From positions 1 through 49,778 of the forward strand of contig CAYQTK010000005.1 of assembly GCA_964420375.1 (NCBI GenBank): a DNA stretch of 49,778 bases, read 5' to 3'. The DNA is from CAYQTK01 sp964420375 (lineage in GTDB: Bacteria > RBG-13-61-14 > DATKZS01). The position numbers and the translations under genes are program-made. Of this stretch, positions 34,932 through 43,059 are shown one piece after another (position 1 is the stretch's first letter; every line of letters starts with the position of its first letter). A model generated the notes under the pieces. The model searched no databases. It worked only from the letters and a program-made list of their open reading frames with translations, and had not been told where the DNA came from.

Positions 34932-36566
34932 ATGAAGAAATCAATCACGGCTTTGATTGGCTGTTGTTTCATAGTGCTCAGCGTTCTGGGAGTGCGCTCG
35001 GAAATGGCGGCGCCTCAGCCGGTGGACGTGCCCTGGCCGTCGTGGGTCTTCGGCCACGTGGTCTGGCAGGACGAATCGACCACGCAAGGGACATATGACC
35101 TCGTGGAGGGATACCGCAAGCACGACATCCCGGTGGACGCCGTGATCATTGACTCGCCGTGGGAGACGGAGTACAACACGTTCGAGCCCGATCCGGAGCG
35201 ATACCCCGACATGGCCAAACTCATCTCCGACCTTCACCAGGAGGACGTTAAGGTACTTTTATGGATCACCTCCATGATCAACCTGGAGGACCCCGGCTAT
35301 GACTACTGCTTGAAAAACGACTTTTTCGTGGACGGCATGGAGGAAGTCGAGTGGTGGAAGGGCACCGGAGGCTTGATCGACTACGACAACCCCCGCGCAC
35401 TAAAGTGGTGGCACAAGCGCATGGACAAGGCCATCGAGCTCGGCCTGGACGGCTGGAAGGTTGACGGCACCGATCCCTTCATGCTGATCAAAGGCTGGCA
35501 GGCCCGCAAGGACTACTCCCGGGCCTATTACTCGGACTTCTACGATTACACCCGGAACAAGACCGGCAGAAAGACGGTGATCATGGCAAGGCCCATGGAG
35601 CAGGTACTAAACGAGTCCGTGTTCGGGCTTCCCATCTGGACCAATCCCCTGGAAGCGGGTGTGTACCTCAAGTTCGCGCCGGTGGAGAAGAGCTTCATGT
35701 CCTGGGTGGGAGACCAGGACCCCACCTTTGACGGGCTCAAGATGGCAACCCGATGGATTCTGGAGTCCGCCCGCAACAACTACCTGATCGTGGGCTCGGA
35801 CATCGGCGGCTATCGCGGCTCTCCGAAAAAGGAGGTCCTCATAAGATGGGCCCAGTTCGGGGCCTTCTGTCCCCTCATGGAGACCGGGGGCGCGGGAAAG
35901 CATTCTCCGTGGAAGTACGATGAACAGACCACCCGTATATTCCGGGCCTATGCCCTCATGCACCGTGCACTCGAGCCTTACCTGTTTACCGAGGCGGTGA
36001 AGGCGTGGCAACAGGGCCGCTCCATGATCACTCCCCTTTCCAGGTTCAAGGACGATTACCTTCTGGGCGAAGACATCCTGGTAGTTCCCGTACAGGATGA
36101 CAGCGGCAAGGTGAAGGTCAACCTGCCCGCGGGCAGCAACTGGAGACCGTTGTATCTGAGCGAGGATTTTCTGTTGGCCACCGAAAAGTGCCGGGTGCCG
36201 TGGAGCAGGTTTTATCTTTATAAGGCCGGCTGCTCTTTTACCTATGACTACCCCTTGGAGTCCTTTCCAGTGTTTGCCAGGGCCGGCTCAGCGGTTCCGC
36301 TGCGGCTGGATCACCTCAAGGAGCTCATCGGCGAGACCAAGGGCCTGGAAGAAGCCGGCGACCGCGTTCTTCTGGTTGTTCCCCCCGCGCCGAAGAGCGA
36401 GACCACGGTGGAGGGCATGATATTCGAGGAAGGCAAGGTCCCCATTTCCTACTCCGGCAGGATAAGCACCAGGCACGGCTTTTCCCATTCCATAGAGAGC
36501 GACACCGGCAACTGGCCGGTGATGGCGGAGCTCGGCGAGCTCGAACCGGTAACGTGGCGGGAGTAA
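34932..36566 (+). CDS. Exported glycoside hydrolase family 31 enzyme lacking the N-terminal beta-sandwich
   Basis: 544 aa from the ATG at 34932 (GGGAGGAT 7 nt upstream). A signal peptide (about 1-30) leads straight into the GH31 barrel at PSWVFGHVVWQDE (about 38), without the usual N-terminal mutarotase-like domain. Candidate nucleophile: the aspartate of DGWKVDGTDPF near 178. Candidate acid/base: the aspartate of VGSDIGGY near 290. The C-terminal beta-domain is present (about 380-540). GH31 members are alpha-glucosidases, alpha-xylosidases, sulfoquinovosidases and others; the branch cannot be read. It lies 51 bp before a YVTN propeller gene, which is followed by a second GH31. Confidence 0.82.
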   Translation: MKKSITALIGCCFIVLSVLGVRSEMAAPQPVDVPWPSWVFGHVVWQDESTTQGTYDLVEGYRKHDIPVDAVIIDSPWETEYNTFEPDPERYPDMAKLISDLHQEDVKVLLWITSMINLEDPGYDYCLKNDFFVDGMEEVEWWKGTGGLIDYDNPRALKWWHKRMDKAIELGLDGWKVDGTDPFMLIKGWQARKDYSRAYYSDFYDYTRNKTGRKTVIMARPMEQVLNESVFGLPIWTNPLEAGVYLKFAPVEKSFMSWVGDQDPTFDGLKMATRWILESARNNYLIVGSDIGGYRGSPKKEVLIRWAQFGAFCPLMETGGAGKHSPWKYDEQTTRIFRAYALMHRALEPYLFTEAVKAWQQGRSMITPLSRFKDDYLLGEDILVVPVQDDSGKVKVNLPAGSNWRPLYLSEDFLLATEKCRVPWSRFYLYKAGCSFTYDYPLESFPVFARAGSAVPLRLDHLKELIGETKGLEEAGDRVLLVVPPAPKSETTVEGMIFEEGKVPISYSGRISTRHGFSHSIESDTGNWPVMAELGELEPVTWRE

Positions 36567-36617
36567 ATTCGGGATGTCGATTGCAAAAACTGAGGCCGAA
36601 CGCGTGGGAGAAGAACG

Positions 36618-37778
36618 TTGAATAATCGAATATTAGCATATCTTTTTTTTCCGGTTGCTCTTTGCTTTTTAATCTGTCTGCAGCCGGGAGTCCCGGCCAA
36701 CTCCCAGATACTCCCGCCGGCTGTGCCCGAGCTTAAAGAAGAAAAGATAAAACCGGAAAATGATGACAAGGGCTCCCATAAAAAATCTTCTCTGAAAAAG
36801 GGAGACCATTTGGAAGTTGAAGCGGTGCCTCCAAAGATGGAGGTCAAATGGAAACGCCGTTTTCGGGCAAAAACCGGCAGTCTTCCCAAGGGAGTGGTCT
36901 TGACCCCCGACGGAAAGGAAGCATGGGTGACCAACTTCGGCTTCAAGGGAAGGCGCAACATCACCGTGTTCGACGCAGCCACCGGCAAGGTGAAAAAAGA
37001 GATTTATCTGCGTGGCAGGGCAGTGGAGCTGGCCTTTTCGCCCGACGGCAAGAAAGCCTATGCAAGCAACTTCGACACCGGCAGGCTGATGATCATTGAC
37101 GCCAATACCTATAAGCTTAAAAAGACCGTCAGGGTGGGAACAAACCCCAAAATCGTCACCCTCTCTCCATCCGGAGACGACATCTACGTGTCTAACTGGT
37201 CGTCCAATACCATATCCATAATCAACGCCCGGACAAACCGCTTGATGATGAACGTCAGGGTAGGAGTAAACCCCCGCGGAAGCGACACCGACTCCTCCGG
37301 CAGATACCTTTTCGTGGCCAACTTCAACGGCCATAACCTCTCAGTAGTTGACATCAAGAAAGGCAAGCAGGTCAAGGTCCTCAAAATGCACGCCTATCCC
37401 CGTCACGTGACCACTACTCCCGACGGAAAGTACGTGCTCTGCTCCAACATGGGAAAGGCCTCCAGCCAGGTCGCGGTAATAGACCCGGCAAAGCTCGAAG
37501 TCATAAAGTGGATAAAAGTAGGCGGAGGGCCCAAGGTAGTCTCCGTATCACCGGACTCCAGGTTCGCTTTTACAGCCAACTACTATGCGGACTCAGTCTC
37601 CATTTTAGACCTTGCCGAGCTAAAGCTCAGAAGTCACATAAAGAACCTGGGAGAATCATGCTGCGGCATGGACATCACCGAGGACGGAAAAATACTTTAC
37701 GTAACCTCCTGGTACTCCAACGACCTGTGGGCGTTTGACCTTACGTATAAACGCAAACAAAGCCAGACAAAGAATTAG
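36618..37778 (+). CDS. Exported YVTN-type beta-propeller protein
   Basis: 386 aa, TTG start. A signal peptide (about 1-31) and a charged proline/lysine stretch (about 35-75) are followed by about seven blades of the YVTN/NHL-like kind (PDGKEAWVTNFG near 99, SPDGKKAYASNFDTGRLMIID near 138, SPSGDDIYVSNWSSN near 180, and so on). Such propellers bind partners on the cell surface or act as seven-bladed lactonases; no catalytic residues can be assigned. A 45-bp repeat element begins at the last base of its stop codon (37778). It sits between two GH31 genes, suggesting a shared polysaccharide-related role. Confidence 0.82.
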   Translation: MNNRILAYLFFPVALCFLICLQPGVPANSQILPPAVPELKEEKIKPENDDKGSHKKSSLKKGDHLEVEAVPPKMEVKWKRRFRAKTGSLPKGVVLTPDGKEAWVTNFGFKGRRNITVFDAATGKVKKEIYLRGRAVELAFSPDGKKAYASNFDTGRLMIIDANTYKLKKTVRVGTNPKIVTLSPSGDDIYVSNWSSNTISIINARTNRLMMNVRVGVNPRGSDTDSSGRYLFVANFNGHNLSVVDIKKGKQVKVLKMHAYPRHVTTTPDGKYVLCSNMGKASSQVAVIDPAKLEVIKWIKVGGGPKVVSVSPDSRFAFTANYYADSVSILDLAELKLRSHIKNLGESCCGMDITEDGKILYVTSWYSNDLWAFDLTYKRKQSQTKN

Positions 37779-37828
37779 TGCCTGCCGCAAAAGTAAATAA
37801 ACCTCCGTTTTGCAACGGGCACAAATTA
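37772..37828. repeat. Mini MITE-like element, copy E, at the stop codon of the propeller gene
   Basis: The element is 45 bp (37778-37822). Its left end GTGCCTGCCGCAAAAG (37778-37793) and right end GTTTTGCAACGGGCAC (37807-37822) are inverted repeats with 12 of 16 matches and resemble copies A-C. Flanking hexamers are GAATTA (37772-37777) and AAATTA (37823-37828), matching at 5 of 6 positions. The G of the upstream stop codon TAG is the first base of the element. Confidence 0.7.
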
Positions 37829-37864
37829 AAAGCAGAGCCCAAAACTCCGCAAAGGAGCACGCTG

Positions 37865-40198
37865 ATGGAAAAATATGGAAAAGCAAAGTCACATGGTTCC
37901 GCATTTGTGGCGGCCCTGGCTTCATTCGTCATGATCTTGACAATATTGATGCCGGGAGCGGGAAAAGCGAAAAAGGCGTTTGTGCTTCCGGGTCCCGGCC
38001 TCCGCGTCGAGCTTGCGAGCAATCCTTTTTCGCTGCTGGTCCGGGACAATGCGGGCATGGAGCTTGTGCAGACCACCGGAAGTATCAGCTTTACCACTGT
38101 GAGCGGGCAGACGCCTTACCAGTTCATCTCCTGGTGGAAATGGACCCCCGGCTTAAAAAAGCCCTGGACCCATGTTGACAAGGTGTTGTCAGTGGAAAAG
38201 AAAGGCGGGGCTTTAATCGCGGACCTGGGAAAAGAGCATGGCGGCAAGGCACTGGTGCGGATGCGGGTCTCTTTTGTTTCGGGAGGTGCGCTTCGTGTCG
38301 AGACCGAGGTATTGGACCGGCCGGACGTAAACCGGATGGTTGTGCGTTTTCAAAAAGACTCGGGCGAGCGCTACTACGGCATGGGAGAGCGATTCAACAC
38401 CGCTGAGCACAGCGGCTCCGAGGTCCGCGTCTGGTGCGAGGAAGGCGGCCTGGGCCTTGGCAAGCTGAGCGCTCTCATGCGGGATGTAAGCTTCAACCCT
38501 TTCCCCAAGGGGGAGGACATGACCTATTACCCGGTGCCGTTTTTCCTGAATCCCCGCGGCTATGGCTTTTTACTAGATGATACCCACTACAGCGTGTTCG
38601 ACTTCGGAAAGCAAGACCCGGATGTGCTCCGGATCGAGAACTGGAACCGGCGCTTCGACTTCATGGTTTTTTACGGCCGTTCCCCCCTGGATGTCATGGA
38701 GGCACAGACCGCTTACACCGGCAGGGTAACTCCTTCCCTGCCGTGGGTTTTTGGGGTATGGAACGTTTGCAACCAGGGTGAAGAGCGCCTCCGCGAGGTC
38801 GCCCGTATAGTGCGTGAACAGGACATCCCCACCAGCGCGATCTGGGCTGAAGACTGGTGGTGGCGCGAGGAATGGAAGCTGCAACAAGACAGGTACCCCT
38901 ATTACGAAAAGATGATCGCAGACCTGCATGAGAACGGCTTTCGATACCTGGGTTACTTCCAGCCCAACATAAGCCCGGAGGCCGAAGTCTTCTCTGAAGG
39001 CGAACGCAAAGGCTACTTCACCATGAACGAGGATGGCGAGCCCTATCTTTATGAGCTGGCGGTGTGGGAGAAGGCCCAGCTCGATCTGACAAACCCGCAA
39101 GCCCGAAAGTGGTGGAAACAGAGCTTCTTCGAGAAAGCGGAAAGCTGGGGAGTGGACGGCTGGATGCACGACTTCTCCGAGTATACCCCTCCTGACTCGG
39201 TATCCTACGACGGGAGCACGGGCTGGGAGTTGCACAACTACTACCCGGTGTTATGGGCCAGGCTGGGCAGAGAGTTCTGGGAAAAAGCGAGGCCGAACGG
39301 AGACTGGGTGTTCTTCGTGCGCGGCGGCTACACCGGCACTCAGAAGTACGCGCCGGTGATGTGGACCGGCGACCAGAACTCGAGCTTTGAAAAGCTGGAC
39401 GGCCTGCCCTCCAACATTCCCGGGCTGTTGTCGGTGGGCATATCCGGACATCCCGTCGGCACTACCGACATCGCCGGCTATCACTGCGGCATGAGCACTC
39501 CTGCCGACAAGGAGCTTTTCATGAGGTGGGCGGAGTTCGGCGCGCTCTGCCCGGTGATGCGCAACCACCGCGGACACGAGCCCTGCGAGCACTGGCGGTT
39601 CGACCAGGACAGGGAAACGCTCATGCACTACAAGAAGTACGCGGAACTCCATGCCGCCCTGTTCCCCTATATCTATACCCTGGTCCACGAGGCGGCAGAG
39701 CACGGCTACCCGGTCATGCGACACCTGGTGCTCCATTACCCTGATGACCCCGGCTCCGCGCGGCAGGACTACGAGTTCCTGCTTGGCGACCGACTGCTGG
39801 CGGCGCCGGTGTTGGAGGACGGCGCCCGGGAATGGGAGGTCTACTTGCCTCCCGGCAAGTGGTATCATTACTGGAGGGGAGACGCATATGAGGGTCCCGG
39901 AAAGGTGACGGTGCCCGCGCCTTTGGGCGAGATACCCCTGTTTGTGAAGTCAGGTTCCATCCTACCCCTGTATCCGGGCAAGATAGATACCCTTGTCAGG
40001 GAAAACAAAGAGGACTTGAGGGGATTCACCGACGTCAACCAAAAAATCCGGATTGTTTTCTATGGAGAGGGCTCCGACAACTTCACATTATGGGACAACT
40101 CCAGACTGTACTGTTCGAGAGAATCGGGAGAAAAAGGCCACTGCCACGTCGAAAACGCGCCCCTGGAGAGGACCTATAGCTTTGATTTCAGGGATTAA
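37865..40198 (+). CDS. Exported glycoside hydrolase family 31 enzyme, sulfoquinovosidase-like branch
   Basis: 777 aa from the ATG at 37865 (AAAGGAG about 9 nt upstream); in-frame codons back to 37778 belong to the repeat. Signal peptide/anchor about 1-35, N-terminal beta-sandwich about 45-270, barrel about 285-640, C-terminal sheets. Nucleophile aspartate in GWMHDFSEY near 434; acid/base aspartate in TTDIAGYHCG near 535. GWMxDFxEY and the later FFVRGGYTGTQKYAPVMWTGDQN resemble YihQ-type sulfoquinovosidases. However, the loop that in those enzymes holds the sulfonate-binding Arg and Trp (after AxDW) reads AEDWWWREEW here, so another substrate is likely. Not preceded by sulfoquinovose-pathway genes. 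Confidence 0.85.
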   Translation: MEKYGKAKSHGSAFVAALASFVMILTILMPGAGKAKKAFVLPGPGLRVELASNPFSLLVRDNAGMELVQTTGSISFTTVSGQTPYQFISWWKWTPGLKKPWTHVDKVLSVEKKGGALIADLGKEHGGKALVRMRVSFVSGGALRVETEVLDRPDVNRMVVRFQKDSGERYYGMGERFNTAEHSGSEVRVWCEEGGLGLGKLSALMRDVSFNPFPKGEDMTYYPVPFFLNPRGYGFLLDDTHYSVFDFGKQDPDVLRIENWNRRFDFMVFYGRSPLDVMEAQTAYTGRVTPSLPWVFGVWNVCNQGEERLREVARIVREQDIPTSAIWAEDWWWREEWKLQQDRYPYYEKMIADLHENGFRYLGYFQPNISPEAEVFSEGERKGYFTMNEDGEPYLYELAVWEKAQLDLTNPQARKWWKQSFFEKAESWGVDGWMHDFSEYTPPDSVSYDGSTGWELHNYYPVLWARLGREFWEKARPNGDWVFFVRGGYTGTQKYAPVMWTGDQNSSFEKLDGLPSNIPGLLSVGISGHPVGTTDIAGYHCGMSTPADKELFMRWAEFGALCPVMRNHRGHEPCEHWRFDQDRETLMHYKKYAELHAALFPYIYTLVHEAAEHGYPVMRHLVLHYPDDPGSARQDYEFLLGDRLLAAPVLEDGAREWEVYLPPGKWYHYWRGDAYEGPGKVTVPAPLGEIPLFVKSGSILPLYPGKIDTLVRENKEDLRGFTDVNQKIRIVFYGEGSDNFTLWDNSRLYCSRESGEKGHCHVENAPLERTYSFDFRD

Positions 40199-40237
40199 GA
40201 AAAGAGGGAAAGCAGAAAACAGAGAACTGTCCCTGGT

Positions 40238-41689
40238 TTATTCCACGTAACCCAGGGCCTCGAGCCTTTTCCTCAGCTCTTGGCTCATCTGCTGAGACTC
40301 GGTGCTTCCCCATTGGAGGCTGTCACTGGCCTGCAAAGCCCTTTTGCGGATGGTCTGGAACCTGCGGGCCGCTTCATTTGCCTGGGGGTTTTTGTCGAGG
40401 GGGAGCGGGGTTTTCTCCGCAGGGTCCTTTTCGAGATTGAAGTAGTAGGGTTTGTTCTTTTTATAGTCATATATTAACTTGTCGGATGTCCGGCGCAGGC
40501 CTTCCATGTGTAGCGTTTTTCCGGTGATCTCGGCAATGTTGGGACGAGGATCATGCTGACCCGCGGGGTTTTTGATCAAGGGCATAAGGCTTTTGCCGGT
40601 GTTTTCCCGACATTTCTCCATCCCGAGCATGTCCAGGATGGTGGGCATTATATCAATGAGACGCACCTGGCTGCCGGTTATATCAACAGGCGGTATGAGT
40701 CCCGGCCGCCAGATGATCAAAGGGACAAGCAGGGTGGTGTCATAAAGGTTATTTCGGTGAGCTATGCTTCCGTGCTCGAAAAATTCTTCGCCGTGATCGG
40801 AAGTTATTATGATGAGCGTATTATCAAGCATTTCCCTCTTTTCAAGCATATCCAGAAGCCGCGCTATGCCGACCTGGTCAACAAAACGTATCTCTCCGTC
40901 GTACAAGGCGATAATATGCTCTAAGTCGCGAGGGTCCATGTTCTTGTGGATTTTTTTGCTCTTGAACAGGTCTCTGGCCTCGATGTCGCCCAGGTAATCG
41001 GGGTCGAACATGGTGTTATAAGGAGGCGGGGGAATGAAGTCCGGGTGCACGTCGAACAGGTGGAGGAAGAAGAAGAAGGGTTTGTCCGGTTCTTTGTCCA
41101 GCCACTTTTCCATCCGGTCCATGGCATAACGGGTGGTCCTGTCCTTTTCCGAGGCCTGGAGAACCTCGGAGTTGTCTATACTTTTATCATAGCGGGTCGC
41201 GTCAATGTAATCGTCGAACCCCTGGTCGAGCCCGAACCTGGGCAGCAGATATGGTCCGGTAAAGATCGCTCCTGTCCGGTATCCCTGCTTCTTCAAGAGT
41301 TCAGCAATGGTGATTCGGTGCGGATCGAGCCGGTCATCGTCCCACAACACCTGGTGGATGATATCCGGCTGGCTGGTCAACATGGCGGCATGCGCGGGCA
41401 GGGTCCAGGAGGTTGTGCTGGCTACGATCTCAAACCTCGCTCCCTCTTTCGCCAGATTATCAATGGTCGGACTGGTGTTCCGCTCGTATCCGTAACAACC
41501 GAGATGGTCCGGCCGAAGAGTATCAATGGACACCAGCACTATGTTCATGGACGGACCAGATTGGAAATAAAAGCGGTAAACCACTAAGCCCGACAAAACC
41601 GCGACCAGCAGGATAAGCGCGATGTATTTTATAAAACTCTTTTTCGCGGCCATGGAAGCTAGATTAATATATTTACCCACCCGCTTCAA
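40238..41689 (-). CDS. Membrane-anchored alkaline-phosphatase-superfamily (sulfatase-domain) protein
   Basis: 483 aa from a TTG; an ATG at 41653 would give 471 aa. One membrane span near residues 20-42 is followed by a sulfatase-type hydrolase domain with metal residues in VSIDTLRPDHLG near 53-64 and TSDHGEEFFEHG near 295-306. The position of the catalytic Cys/Ser of sulfatases (CxPxR) is instead TLPAH within SWTLPAHAAML near 94-104, so formylglycine cannot form. Related phosphoethanolamine and lipoteichoic acid transferases use Thr there. It is probably a phosphodiesterase or phosphotransferase on a surface glycan, not a sulfatase. It converges with the second GH31 gene. Confidence 0.8.
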   Translation of the reverse strand: MKRVGKYINLASMAAKKSFIKYIALILLVAVLSGLVVYRFYFQSGPSMNIVLVSIDTLRPDHLGCYGYERNTSPTIDNLAKEGARFEIVASTTSWTLPAHAAMLTSQPDIIHQVLWDDDRLDPHRITIAELLKKQGYRTGAIFTGPYLLPRFGLDQGFDDYIDATRYDKSIDNSEVLQASEKDRTTRYAMDRMEKWLDKEPDKPFFFFLHLFDVHPDFIPPPPYNTMFDPDYLGDIEARDLFKSKKIHKNMDPRDLEHIIALYDGEIRFVDQVGIARLLDMLEKREMLDNTLIIITSDHGEEFFEHGSIAHRNNLYDTTLLVPLIIWRPGLIPPVDITGSQVRLIDIMPTILDMLGMEKCRENTGKSLMPLIKNPAGQHDPRPNIAEITGKTLHMEGLRRTSDKLIYDYKKNKPYYFNLEKDPAEKTPLPLDKNPQANEAARRFQTIRKRALQASDSLQWGSTESQQMSQELRKRLEALGYVE

Positions 41690-41725
41690 GCCGGGTCAGG
41701 GAGGTAACCGCGATATAAAGCTTCA

Positions 41726-41754
41726 TTGATATCTTGCTTTTCTTACTTTATCCT
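41726..41754 (+). promoter_or_regulatory. Candidate promoter of the larA-like gene
   Basis: TTGATA (41726-41731), 17-bp spacer, TATCCT (41749-41754); start near 41761 and GGAGG at about 41771 ahead of the ATG at 41786. Confidence 0.4.
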
Positions 41755-41785
41755 GGAGCACACTGAAGCTGGAGGCGTTATATAC

Positions 41786-43045
41786 ATGATCGGCAAAGGA
41801 TATGAACAAGGGCTCATGTCATTGGACGAAGCCGGCGGCATAGCAGAAGACGCAATAGACGGCTGGGGCGCGGCTGGCAGGTCCGTGCTGGTGGTAATAC
41901 CCGATAACACCCGCAGCATGCCTCTGCCCTGGTTCTTCGAGCGGTTCTGTCGGCTCCTGCTTCCGCGCGTCAAGAAGCTCGATTTCCTGGTGGCACTGGG
42001 CACCCACTCTCCTCTTTCCGGGGAGTCCCTGCAAAAGCTGGTGGGGATATCAGCGCAAGACAGGGAAAAGAAGTACGCGCAAGTGGGCATTTACAACCAC
42101 CTGTGGGACCGGCCGGACACGTTTGCCAAGGCCGGAACCATAAGCGCGGCAGAGGTCGAGTCGCTCTCCGGCGGTCTCATGAGCATGGAGGTCCCGGTGA
42201 CCATCAATAAGATGGTGTCTGATTACGACAAGCTCATCATTCTGGGACCGGTGTTTCCCCACGAGGTGGTCGGGTTCTCCGGCGGACACAAGTATTACTT
42301 CCCCGGCATTGCGGGCAGGGACATCATCGACATTACCCACTGGCTGGGAGCGACCATAACCAGCATGGAGATCATCGGCAACCGGGACACGCCGGTACGA
42401 AGCGTTATTGAAAAGGCAGCCGGCATCATGGGTCTCTCCACCCTCTGCTTCTGCCCGGTGGTCAAAGGCGAGCAGGACCTGGCCGGGCTTTTCGCAGGAG
42501 AGCCTTATGAAGCATGGGCAGCAGCAGCAGACCTGTCCTCACGCGTGCACATAGTATACGCGGAAAAACCCTACCGCCAGGTATTATCCGTCATGCCCGA
42601 GATGTACGAGGACATATGGACCGGAGCCAAGGGAATGTACAAGCTCGAACCGGTAATTGCCGACAGCGGAGAAGTGATCATCTATGCTCCGCACATAACC
42701 GAGGTGTCCTACGTCCACGGCAAGGACATAGACAAGGTGGGCTACCACGTCCGCGACTACTTCCTCAAACAATGGGACGAGTTTAAACACCATTCCTGGT
42801 GCGTGCTGGCCCACTCCACTCACTTAAAGGGAGCGGGTACATATCAAGACGGCGTGGAACACCCCCGCATCAAGGTGTCCCTGGCAACCGGCATTCCCCC
42901 TTCGAGGTGCGAGAAGATAAACCTTGACTACCGGGACCCGAAAAGCATAAATCCGGAGGAATGGAAAGGAAAGGAAGACCAGGGAGTCCTCGTGGTTCCG
43001 CGCGCCGGCGAGATGCTCCACAGGCTGAAGCCCGAGACAAGCTGA
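41786..43045 (+). CDS. LarA-like nickel-pincer-cofactor racemase family protein (DUF2088)
   Basis: 419 aa from the ATG at 41786 (GGAGG 10 nt upstream). Lactate racemase LarA interconverts D- and L-lactate using a nickel-pincer nucleotide. The N-terminal domain has VALGTHSPLSGE near 69-80 (LarA His108 site) and GPVFPHEVVGFSGGHKYYFPG near 154-174. In the latter, the His in PHEV and the Lys in GGHK are 10 residues apart, matching the LarA His174/Lys184 pair that binds the cofactor. No larB, larC or larE is in the window. LarA homologues act on other 2-hydroxy acids or sugars, so the substrate is uncertain. It lies 14 bp before gnd. Confidence 0.85.
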   Translation: MIGKGYEQGLMSLDEAGGIAEDAIDGWGAAGRSVLVVIPDNTRSMPLPWFFERFCRLLLPRVKKLDFLVALGTHSPLSGESLQKLVGISAQDREKKYAQVGIYNHLWDRPDTFAKAGTISAAEVESLSGGLMSMEVPVTINKMVSDYDKLIILGPVFPHEVVGFSGGHKYYFPGIAGRDIIDITHWLGATITSMEIIGNRDTPVRSVIEKAAGIMGLSTLCFCPVVKGEQDLAGLFAGEPYEAWAAAADLSSRVHIVYAEKPYRQVLSVMPEMYEDIWTGAKGMYKLEPVIADSGEVIIYAPHITEVSYVHGKDIDKVGYHVRDYFLKQWDEFKHHSWCVLAHSTHLKGAGTYQDGVEHPRIKVSLATGIPPSRCEKINLDYRDPKSINPEEWKGKEDQGVLVVPRAGEMLHRLKPETS

Positions 43046-43059
43046 AAAGGGAGGTGCTC

